Origin: an uncultured Flavobacterium sp.
Lineage (GTDB): Bacteria > Bacteroidota > Bacteroidia > Flavobacteriales > Flavobacteriaceae
DNA: 6,419 nucleotides
Direction of reading: 5' to 3'
Assembly (NCBI GenBank): GCA_946886675.1
Contig: CAMPIZ010000099.1
Location: 1 to 6,419, forward strand
In this document: in pieces, positions 1-6,419 of the stretch
Layout: each line of letters opens with the position of its first letter
Position numbering within the stretch: position 1 is the stretch's first letter
Translations under genes and position numbers: made by a program
Notes under the pieces: model-generated
Told to the model about the DNA's origin: nothing
What the model saw: only the letters and a program-made list of their open reading frames with translations
The model's database searches: none

Positions 1-646
1 ATCTTACCTTACTTACATCTCTATAATTTTTCACGCCATAGATGGTATTGTGCTTACAGTACAAAACCAAAAAGCAAGGCCGGTAAAGTATGTAATGAAC
101 AAGCCACAGAAAAATACTATATGGGCTTCCAGGAACATGGCGGTTTTAGGTACTATTATACTGGTATTTATTGTAACGCACATGTACAGTTTTTGGGCAA
201 AGATGCACTTTGATGAAAACATGCCGCTTCAAACCATATCTATTAATGCAGGTGGTATGGAGCAGGAATTCTACATGACTACTGATAAAGGATATTTCCC
301 GGTAGCACAGGTGGAAAGCGGAGCTGCTGTTATAAAGAACAGGACAGAGATTTATGATGCTCAGGCCGGAGTTAAAATAAACGAAGCCTACAAAGACCTT
401 TATAAAATAACGGTAGATTTCTTTAAAGATGAAAAATGGGGTCTTATAGCTACAATCTTATATGTTGTATCAATGTTAGTTTTAGGCTTTCACCTTTACC
501 ACGGTTTTGGCAGTGCATTCCAGTCTATGGGATGGAACAATCCAAAATATAACATGATCATTAAAAATTTCGGGTATGCGTTTGCTATTGTAGTTCCTTT
601 ACTATTTGCCACTATACCTGTATATATTCATTTCTTTCTAAAATAA
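1..646 (+). CDS. sdhC: Succinate dehydrogenase cytochrome b subunit (5' partial)
   Basis: This is the membrane anchor of complex II, which should bind two haems b and reduce menaquinone in the inner membrane. The reading frame is open from base 2 to the left edge, so the start and first membrane helix are missing, probably about 60 residues. A GTG at 50 is an internal Val codon, because the codons before it continue the family sequence (FHAIDG just upstream). The 214 visible codons give the end of helix II, helix III (about 128-199), helix IV (about 440-514) and helix V (about 557-640). From memory of Bacillus subtilis SdhC, His codons at 32, 179 and 491 match haem ligands His70, His113 and His155; the fourth would be upstream. 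The basic stretch between helices II and III (QNQKARPVKYVMNK) fits a cytoplasmic loop. An unusually long acidic loop separates helices III and IV. It is the first visible gene of sdhCAB, 15 bases before sdhA. Confidence 0.93.
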   Translation, partial: SYLTYISIIFHAIDGIVLTVQNQKARPVKYVMNKPQKNTIWASRNMAVLGTIILVFIVTHMYSFWAKMHFDENMPLQTISINAGGMEQEFYMTTDKGYFPVAQVESGAAVIKNRTEIYDAQAGVKINEAYKDLYKITVDFFKDEKWGLIATILYVVSMLVLGFHLYHGFGSAFQSMGWNNPKYNMIIKNFGYAFAIVVPLLFATIPVYIHFFLK

Positions 647-661
647 TCAACGTCAATAATT

Positions 662-2671
662 ATGAAGTTAGATTCTAAAATACCAGCAGGGGACATATCA
701 GAAAAATGGACTAAATATAAAGACCATTTAAGGCTGGTAGCCCCAAACAACAGGCCAAAGATTGATGTAATTGTTGTAGGTACGGGCCTTGCAGGAGCTT
801 CTGCTGCTGCCTCACTTGGCGAAATGGGATATAATGTAAAAGCATTTTGTTTTCAGGATTCCCCACGCCGTGCGCACTCTATTGCAGCACAGGGAGGTAT
901 TAACGCAGCAAAAAATTATCAAAACGATGGAGACAGTATATACAGGCTGTTTTATGATACAATAAAAGGAGGAGATTACAGGGCGCGTGAGGCAAACGTT
1001 CACCGTCTTGCTGAGGTTTCCGGTAATATTATAGACCAGTGTGTGGCTCAGGGAGTTCCTTTTGCGCGTGACTATGGCGGACTTCTTGATAACCGTTCAT
1101 TTGGCGGTGTGCAGGTACAGCGTACTTTTTATGCGGCAGGACAAACAGGCCAGCAGCTTTTATTAGGTGCTTATTCTGCACTTTCAAGGCAAATAGGCCT
1201 TGGCCGTGTACAAATGTACAACCGCCACGAAATGCTTGATATTGTTAAGGTAGATGGTAAAGCACGTGGAATTATTGCCCGTAACCTTATTACAGGTGAA
1301 ATAGAAAGGCATTCTGCACACGCAGTAATTATCGCTTCCGGTGGTTATGGTAATGTTTACTTCCTATCTACAAATGCTATGGGAAGTAACGTAACAGCTG
1401 CCTGGAAAATACATAAAAAAGGAGCTTACTTTGCTAACCCTTGTTATGTGCAAATTCACCCTACCTGTATCCCGGTACACGGAACAAACCAGTCTAAGCT
1501 TACGCTGATGTCTGAATCTCTGCGTAACTCAGGCCGTATATGGGTGCCTAAAAAGAAAGAAGACGCCGAAGCTATACGTGCCGGTAAACTGAAACCAACC
1601 CAAATTGCAGAAGAAGACAGGGATTACTACCTTGAAAGAAGGTATCCTGCTTTTGGTAACCTTGTACCGCGTGACGTGGCTTCAAGGGCTGCAAAAGAGC
1701 GTTGTGATGCTGGCTACGGAATTGAGGCTAACGATACAAATGAAGGTGTTTACCTTGATTTCTCTTCAGAGATCATCAGTAAAGGTAAGCAGGCAGCTTA
1801 TGCTCAGGGTAATCATGAGCCTACAGATGAAGAAGTAATTAAGCTTGGTAAAGCATGGATTGAGGAAAAATATGGTAACCTTTTCCAGATGTACCAGAAA
1901 ATTACGGATGAGAATCCTTATGAAACACCAATGAAAATTTACCCGGCTGTTCACTATACTATGGGTGGTGTTTGGGTTGATTATAACTTACAAAGTACAA
2001 TACCAGGATGTTTCGTTGCCGGGGAGGCTAACTTCTCAGACCACGGAGCTAACAGGCTTGGAGCTTCTGCTTTGATGCAGGGACTTGCTGATGGTTATTT
2101 TGTACTTCCTTATACTGTTTCAGATTACCTTGCGGGTGATATCCGTACAGGTAAAATTTCAACTGACTTACCGGAGTTTGCCGAGGCAGAAAACAATGTA
2201 AGGAATCAGATTGAAAAATTCATCAATAACAATGGTACTAGGTCTGTAGACCATTTCCACAAGAAACTTGGTAACATTATGTGGAATAAAGTAGGTATGG
2301 CCCGTAACGAGCAGGGACTACAGGAAGCTATCCGTGAAATTGATGAGTTAAAAAGGGAATTCCATAATGATGTATTTGTACCGGGAGCTGCAGATGAGCT
2401 TAATACAGAGCTTGAAAAAGCGCTTCGTGTTGCCGACTTTATGGAACTTGGACAGCTAATGGCTATGGACGCTTTACAGCGTAAAGAATCGGCCGGAGGC
2501 CACTTTAGGGAAGAATATCAGGATGCAGAAGGTGAAACCCTTCGTGATGATGAAAACTTCTCTTTTGTGGGTGCATGGGAGTACCAGGGAGATGATATCA
2601 AAAGCGAAACGCTGCATAAGGAAGAGCTTAACTACGAGTACATTAAGATAGCAGCAAGGAATTACAAATAA
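662..2671 (+). CDS. sdhA: Succinate dehydrogenase flavoprotein subunit
   Basis: This catalytic subunit oxidises succinate to fumarate on the cytoplasmic face of complex II and passes electrons to SdhB; it belongs to both the TCA cycle and respiration. The 669 residues include an FAD dinucleotide fold with GTGLAG at 40-45 and the covalent-FAD His72 in [12 protein letters not shown] (His266), SE at 284-285, Arg337 in VPRDVASR (the proton-transfer Arg by homology), His431 in HYTMGG and Arg465 in GANRLG form the dicarboxylate site. All expected catalytic residues are present. It is longer than the roughly 590 residues of E. coli or B. subtilis SdhA, with an N-terminal extension of about 30 residues and charged insertions near 297-320 and 370-400. 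From memory this is usual for Bacteroidota. The ATG has no Shine-Dalgarno sequence, only an AT-rich leader. The subunit pairing with a single SdhC and the gene order argue for menaquinone-linked dehydrogenase; fumarate reductase activity cannot be excluded from sequence. Confidence 0.97.
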   Translation: MKLDSKIPAGDISEKWTKYKDHLRLVAPNNRPKIDVIVVGTGLAGASAAASLGEMGYNVKAFCFQDSPRRAHSIAAQGGINAAKNYQNDGDSIYRLFYDTIKGGDYRAREANVHRLAEVSGNIIDQCVAQGVPFARDYGGLLDNRSFGGVQVQRTFYAAGQTGQQLLLGAYSALSRQIGLGRVQMYNRHEMLDIVKVDGKARGIIARNLITGEIERHSAHAVIIASGGYGNVYFLSTNAMGSNVTAAWKIHKKGAYFANPCYVQIHPTCIPVHGTNQSKLTLMSESLRNSGRIWVPKKKEDAEAIRAGKLKPTQIAEEDRDYYLERRYPAFGNLVPRDVASRAAKERCDAGYGIEANDTNEGVYLDFSSEIISKGKQAAYAQGNHEPTDEEVIKLGKAWIEEKYGNLFQMYQKITDENPYETPMKIYPAVHYTMGGVWVDYNLQSTIPGCFVAGEANFSDHGANRLGASALMQGLADGYFVLPYTVSDYLAGDIRTGKISTDLPEFAEAENNVRNQIEKFINNNGTRSVDHFHKKLGNIMWNKVGMARNEQGLQEAIREIDELKREFHNDVFVPGAADELNTELEKALRVADFMELGQLMAMDALQRKESAGGHFREEYQDAEGETLRDDENFSFVGAWEYQGDDIKSETLHKEELNYEYIKIAARNYK

Positions 2672-2683
2672 AATTTTAGAGAA

Positions 2684-3442
2684 ATGGCTTCAAAATATAT
2701 AAATATAACCCTTAAAATCTGGCGTCAGAAAGATGCCAAATCAAAAGGACAGATTGAAACTTACAAGCTTGATAATGTTTCTACAGACAGTTCTTTCCTT
2801 GAAATGCTTGACCAGCTAAATGAGCAGCTTGTTAACGAAAGGAAAGCTCCTGTTGCGTTTGACCATGACTGCCGCGAAGGTATTTGTGGTATGTGCTCGC
2901 TTTACATTAACGGTAGGGCACATGGCCCTGATACTAAAATTACAACGTGTCAGCTGCACATGAGGTCTTTTAAAAATGGTGATACTATTTATGTAGAACC
3001 ATGGAGATCTAAAGCCTTCCCAGTAATTAAAGACCTTGTTGTAGACCGTAGCTCTTTTGACAGGATACAGCAGGCAGGAGGATTCGTTTCTGTAAACACC
3101 TCGGGCCGTACTATGGATGCTAATGCTATCCCTGTGCCGAAACCTGATGCAGACAGATCGTTTGAAGCTGCTGCTTGTATAGGTTGTGGTGCTTGTGTGG
3201 CAAGTTGTAAAAATGGTTCTGCTATGCTGTTTGTTGGTGCTAAAGTATCCCAGTATGCATTACTTCCGCAAGGAAAAGTGGAAGCAACACAGCGTGTACT
3301 TAACATGGTAAGGCAAATGGATGAAGAAGGGTTTGGTAACTGTACCAACACCGGTGCATGTGAAGTAGAATGCCCTAAAGGTATCTCCCTTGAAAACATT
3401 GCCCGTATGAACAGGGAATATCTAGTTGCAAGTATTAAATAA
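2684..3442 (+). CDS. sdhB: Succinate dehydrogenase iron-sulfur subunit
   Basis: This subunit wires electrons from the SdhA flavin to the SdhC haems and quinone through three clusters. In the 252 residues, the N-terminal ferredoxin domain holds [2Fe-2S] ligands Cys63, Cys68, Cys71 (CREGICGMC) and Cys89. The C-terminal domain has [11 protein letters not shown] at 165-175 and Cys220, Cys226 and Cys230 ([13 protein letters not shown]). By family rule Cys165, Cys168, Cys171 and Cys230 bind [4Fe-4S], while Cys175, Cys220 and Cys226 bind [3Fe-4S]. All eleven ligands are present. The length is normal for the family. The gene starts 12 bases after sdhA at an ATG preceded by the A-rich TTTTAGAGAA, consistent with translation on the same transcript. 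It is the last gene of the operon, since a strong hairpin terminator follows 19 bases after its stop codon. Confidence 0.97.
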   Translation: MASKYINITLKIWRQKDAKSKGQIETYKLDNVSTDSSFLEMLDQLNEQLVNERKAPVAFDHDCREGICGMCSLYINGRAHGPDTKITTCQLHMRSFKNGDTIYVEPWRSKAFPVIKDLVVDRSSFDRIQQAGGFVSVNTSGRTMDANAIPVPKPDADRSFEAAACIGCGACVASCKNGSAMLFVGAKVSQYALLPQGKVEATQRVLNMVRQMDEEGFGNCTNTGACEVECPKGISLENIARMNREYLVASIK

Positions 3443-3446
3443 GAAA

Positions 3447-3463
3447 TTATATACTCTATATAA
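3447..3463. repeat. AT-only inverted repeat next to the terminator
   Basis: TTATATA and TATATAA form a perfect 7-bp inverted repeat around a CTC loop, 4 bases after the sdhB stop. Its last two bases overlap the A-tract of the GC-rich terminator. With only A-T pairs it would be weak as an RNA hairpin. It may be just the AT-rich spacer before the terminator. Confidence 0.45.
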
Positions 3464-3490
3464 AAAAGGCACGCTCAGCGTGCCTTTTTT
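3462..3490. terminator. Bidirectional intrinsic terminator between sdhB and the convergent regulator gene
   Basis: A6, then GGCACGC, a TCA loop, GCGTGCC and T6 make a perfect 7-bp GC-rich stem, extendable to 13 bp through A-T pairs. Read on either strand the hairpin ends in six U residues, so it should terminate both the sdhCAB transcript and the opposing regulator transcript. Base 3490, the last T on the + strand, is also the third base of the TGA stop codon of the minus-strand gene, so the structure begins directly at that stop. Confidence 0.93.
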
Positions 3491-6405
3491 CATTCCTGTT
3501 CCTGTTGTTCTGCTTCTCTGGCAATTCCCTCCAGGAAAGAAACAAAGTTGTCCTCATGGTTTACGTTGAGCTTTTTTCTAACCCTGTATCGTGCATTTTC
3601 CACGCCACGCAATGAAATATTCAATAGTGGCGAAATTTCTTTGTTTGTAAGATCCATTTTTACAAAAGCACACAGCCTTAATTCTCTCTTTGTAAGCGTT
3701 GGGTTTATTTCCTTGAGCTTTTCAAAGAAATTATGATGTACTTTTTCAAAGTTCACATCAAACACCTCCATGTATTCTTCACCTATTTTGTGCTGGTTAA
3801 GCTTTTGGAACATCTCCAGTATCTTTTTACGAGAATCCTCATTTTTAACACTCTCTTTTAACTGCTTAAGATCGTCGGTAATTTCAGCGAAAATATCCTT
3901 TTTGCTCGCAAGCAGCATTGTGTAGTTTGCCAGCTCCTTGCTTTTATTGATTACGTCTTCTTCAAGGTGGATTTTATCAAGCGTAATTTTTTCCTTGTCA
4001 CGCTGTAGTTTTAACTGCTCCAGCTCAAGCTCCAATAGCTTTTTGGTTTTTTGTGCCTCAGCTTTTGTTTTCTGGTGTTCCTTGTCAATACGATTGCTGA
4101 TGTAGCGTATAAGGATATATAGTAATATAAGTGCCGCAATAATGTATAAAGCATAGGCAAGCGTCGTTTGGTACCATTTTGCGAGGATAGTAAAATTGTA
4201 AACCGCTTCTTGTCCCACAAGCCCTGCAGTATTACGGCTTTTAACTTTAAATATATAACTGCCCGGCCTTAAGTGTGTATACTCTTTGTAAGCTATATTT
4301 TGCCATGCGGACCAGTTTTTGTCCACATTTTCAAGCATATAGCTGTATTGTATCTCCGTGCCATGGGTCATTTTGGGAGCCGCAAATTCAAAACGGAGTA
4401 TATCGGTCTGGTTAGGAAGTGCAGCCGGTTCAGTTTGGGTATCTGTAAGCGGGAGCAGTTCAAGTTTCTGGTCTTTTGAATATGAAATCTGTGTAATCGC
4501 TGTATACACACCCTTACTATTTGTATTGTTCCCTAAATTATAAAGATAAAGGCCCGTTGTGGTGCCAAACAATATCGATTTGGCATTAAGACTTACAATG
4601 CACTCCATACCCCGGTTAAAGCTGCCTTTAAGGTTAAGGAAAAGGTCTTTGTGCAGGATGGGAGTTTTTTCATTGGTATAAAAATAGCCTGCCTCATCGT
4701 CCTGAACAAACCATGTTTTATCTCCATATTCTATAAGTTTTCGGGTGTTTTGACTACTGTCTAATATAGAGTTGAGCCTTTTATGTGGTAAAAACCTGTT
4801 TTGGGAACTGTTATAAGTGTATATTCCGGTATTGGTGGTAAATACAATTTCTCCTTTCCACTTAGTAACATTTACATTAAAGGATGAGCCCAGTCCATTT
4901 TTATTAGTAAAGTGATCAACTGAATTTACTCTGGTATAAGAAGGGTTTATTCTTATCCTGAACACACCTTTGTAGCCATGGCAAACCCAATAAGTATCCG
5001 CTTCATCAGAAGCCATTATATCCCTTGAAGATTCATCAAAACCGCTTATTTTATTGTGCAGGATCCATTCGTCTCCTTCCTTCTCCAGCAGGTAGATGCC
5101 GTTGTAATGAGAGGCAAGATAATGACCTGATTTATTTTTTACAGGTGTAACTTTCCAAAAACCGGAAACATTTCCTATCCTAACTGCTTGCCCATGGTCA
5201 ATTTTAAACAGACCGTTATCATGTGCGGCTATAACTTCGCCTTCAAGGAGCTGAACAGACCAGGCCTGTCCGTGCAGGTTGGGAACTTTTTTAAATTCCA
5301 GCGCCATAGAGGAGGAACTTTGTACAGAATAATAGATCCCCTGGTTTGTTGCAAGATAATATATGCCCTTATGAATAAGGGCGTCATAAACTGAGGCCTT
5401 ATTGAAAAGGTAAGTATAGGGTGACTTAAAATCAATAAATGCCAGGCCGTTGTTTTGCATCACCCATACATTATTGCCGGAAGTTTTAAAAAGCTGATGG
5501 ATTACCGCGTCCTGCAGATTTTGAAAGACTGCAGGTGTTTTGAGCACCTCACCTTTATTATTTACTACAATAATCTTAGAGCTTAGGGTTCCTAAAAACA
5601 GGGTTTCGTTTGTGTACCGTATCGCTGTGATAACCTGGTCTTTTGGCAGGTTTGTAAATACATTATTAAGCAACTGCAATTTCCCTGTAAGCGGATCGCC
5701 TTTATATATATTACCTGATTTTGTTACAACTATTATTTTTCCTGCAGCAGCCGTGAGGATACCCGATATTTCTTCATTATTTATTTCTGTGGCATCAAAA
5801 ACAGGTATCAGTTCTCGGCCTTTGCTGTCAAGCTTTAAAATACCGTGATTAATATCCTGTATAAAATAATCGTTACCAACAAGATTAGAATATATAAAAG
5901 AATTGGAAGCAGGTATGTGTGTAGCAGTTTTTCCGGTTATTATGATTAATTCATTAAAGGCCCTGCACAGCACTTTACCTTTTAAGGAATGTATCTGCCA
6001 AATGTTTTCAATGTTTTTGCCTTCCAGCTGGAGATCTTCAATTAATGATTTATAAAAATAACGGCCATTGCTGTCTTTTTGTATAGTGCCTATCTCGTTA
6101 TAACCGCCTGCATAAACAGTATTTCCGGAGGTTGAAAGCAGGCTGCGCACTGATGAGTTATTGGGTAGATTTATTTTTTGCCAGTGTTCGCCATCAAAAA
6201 TTACTACTCCATCATTATTACCAAAAAAGATAACCCCATTTTTATCCTCACACACAGTCCAGAATTGTGGGTCGGCATTAAAGTCTGACCGGGAGTACTG
6301 TTTTACTTTTCCCGTAAAAGCATTATTTATCTTAAAGCTGTCCTGCGCAAAAAATGATAAATTAAAAAATAATGCTGAAAAAATGTATATAATGCTTTTT
6401 TTCAT
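3490..6405 (-). CDS. Membrane-spanning one-component sensor-regulator (beta-propeller, Y_Y_Y, LuxR-type HTH)
   Basis: This is a predicted inner-membrane transcription regulator of 971 residues that would sense something in the periplasm; its ligand and target genes are unknown. Residues 1-20 are a signal peptide ending FFA before QD. Residues about 44-630 contain repeated propeller strands with 'GI-Y/F-Y' and 'W-V-G' type motifs (for example NGLAFIDF, NQGIYYS, NTGIYTY, TTGLYLY). About thirteen units are visible, enough for two seven-bladed propellers. A Y_Y_Y (triple-tyrosine) domain at 668-740 precedes one membrane helix (about 748-768). The cytoplasmic part is a charged coiled coil (770-870) and a LuxR/GerE-type helix-turn-helix (899-960; LTKRELRLCAF, NKEISPLLNIS, GVENARYRVRKKL). 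No histidine-kinase or receiver motifs are present. The MKK start fits the signal peptide, though the frame stays open to the window edge upstream. There is no Shine-Dalgarno sequence. It converges on sdhCAB and shares its terminator. Related Bacteroidota proteins often control polysaccharide use, but no such genes are visible here. Confidence 0.9.
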   Translation of the reverse strand: MKKSIIYIFSALFFNLSFFAQDSFKINNAFTGKVKQYSRSDFNADPQFWTVCEDKNGVIFFGNNDGVVIFDGEHWQKINLPNNSSVRSLLSTSGNTVYAGGYNEIGTIQKDSNGRYFYKSLIEDLQLEGKNIENIWQIHSLKGKVLCRAFNELIIITGKTATHIPASNSFIYSNLVGNDYFIQDINHGILKLDSKGRELIPVFDATEINNEEISGILTAAAGKIIVVTKSGNIYKGDPLTGKLQLLNNVFTNLPKDQVITAIRYTNETLFLGTLSSKIIVVNNKGEVLKTPAVFQNLQDAVIHQLFKTSGNNVWVMQNNGLAFIDFKSPYTYLFNKASVYDALIHKGIYYLATNQGIYYSVQSSSSMALEFKKVPNLHGQAWSVQLLEGEVIAAHDNGLFKIDHGQAVRIGNVSGFWKVTPVKNKSGHYLASHYNGIYLLEKEGDEWILHNKISGFDESSRDIMASDEADTYWVCHGYKGVFRIRINPSYTRVNSVDHFTNKNGLGSSFNVNVTKWKGEIVFTTNTGIYTYNSSQNRFLPHKRLNSILDSSQNTRKLIEYGDKTWFVQDDEAGYFYTNEKTPILHKDLFLNLKGSFNRGMECIVSLNAKSILFGTTTGLYLYNLGNNTNSKGVYTAITQISYSKDQKLELLPLTDTQTEPAALPNQTDILRFEFAAPKMTHGTEIQYSYMLENVDKNWSAWQNIAYKEYTHLRPGSYIFKVKSRNTAGLVGQEAVYNFTILAKWYQTTLAYALYIIAALILLYILIRYISNRIDKEHQKTKAEAQKTKKLLELELEQLKLQRDKEKITLDKIHLEEDVINKSKELANYTMLLASKKDIFAEITDDLKQLKESVKNEDSRKKILEMFQKLNQHKIGEEYMEVFDVNFEKVHHNFFEKLKEINPTLTKRELRLCAFVKMDLTNKEISPLLNISLRGVENARYRVRKKLNVNHEDNFVSFLEGIAREAEQQEQE

Positions 6406-6419
6406 GTGTAATGTTATGG

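Noticed and set aside
20..33. A TAATTTTT stretch resembling the Bacteroidota -7 promoter element (TAnnTTTG).
   Set aside because: It lies inside the sdhC coding sequence, the final G is missing, and no convincing -33 TTG was found at the right spacing.
647..661. The sdhC-sdhA gap as a site for a separate sdhA promoter or ribosome binding site.
   Set aside because: Fifteen bases are too few for a promoter with both elements, and no Shine-Dalgarno sequence is present. The AT-rich leader is normal for Bacteroidota.
1605..1838. A 77-codon open frame on the plus strand inside sdhA.
   Set aside because: It is an out-of-frame shadow of sdhA with no independent signals, and sdhA is continuous and conserved through it.
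2989..3399. A 136-codon open frame on the minus strand opposite sdhB.
   Set aside because: It is fully antisense to the conserved cluster-binding region of SdhB, has no recognisable protein features and no start context of its own. It is a by-product of SdhB codon choice, though it may appear in databases as a spurious hypothetical protein.
5540..5848. A 102-codon open frame on the plus strand opposite the regulator gene.
   Set aside because: It is antisense to the propeller region, composition is explained by the minus-strand gene, and nothing about the product is recognisable.
6396..6402. A run of seven A residues (minus strand) at codons 2-4 of the regulator gene, as a possible phase-variation tract.
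   Set aside because: Lys-Lys codons after the start are normal for signal peptides, and seven bases is short for a switching tract in an AT-rich genome.
3490..6405. The regulator as a dedicated controller of the sdh operon.
   Set aside because: The genes converge and share only a terminator, which is no evidence for regulation. The sdh promoter is not in the window.

Overview
This window looks like the chromosome of a Bacteroidota member, most likely Flavobacteriaceae (Flavobacterium-like). Three things point there. The succinate dehydrogenase genes are ordered C-A-B with a single large cytochrome b anchor. None of the three visible starts has a Shine-Dalgarno sequence; they sit in A/T-rich leaders instead. 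The right-hand gene is a propeller/Y_Y_Y/LuxR-type membrane regulator of a kind common in Bacteroidota. Base composition is moderately AT-rich and similar throughout, and there are no mobile elements, RNA genes or CRISPR repeats.

Left part (bases 1-3442, + strand): three tightly spaced genes encode a type-B (menaquinone-type) succinate dehydrogenase, respiratory complex II. sdhC is cut by the left edge, and its frame is open from base 2. sdhA follows after 15 bases and sdhB after a further 12, so they almost certainly share one transcript whose promoter lies left of the window. SdhA (covalent FAD) oxidises succinate to fumarate. SdhB carries the electrons through [2Fe-2S], [4Fe-4S] and [3Fe-4S] clusters. 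SdhC, which should bind two haems b, passes them to menaquinone in the inner membrane.

Middle (3443-3489): this short convergent gap holds an AT-only inverted repeat, then a perfect GC-rich hairpin flanked by A6 and T6. The hairpin can terminate transcription in both directions. Its last T is also the last base of the stop codon of the opposing gene.

Right part (3490-6405, - strand): one 971-codon gene encodes a single-polypeptide transmembrane regulator. It has a signal peptide, a large periplasmic beta-propeller sensor, a Y_Y_Y domain, one membrane helix, a cytoplasmic coiled coil and a C-terminal LuxR-type helix-turn-helix. It has no histidine kinase or receiver. Its ligand and targets cannot be read from this window, and its convergent position gives no reason to link it to sdh. 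Only 14 bases upstream of its start are visible, so its promoter is outside.

Overall this is mostly core metabolism plus one uncharacterised sensor-regulator. I see no evidence of a wholly new multi-gene system. The points most worth a second look are the kinase-less sensor-regulator, the long periplasmic loop in SdhC and the shared terminator that overlaps a stop codon.
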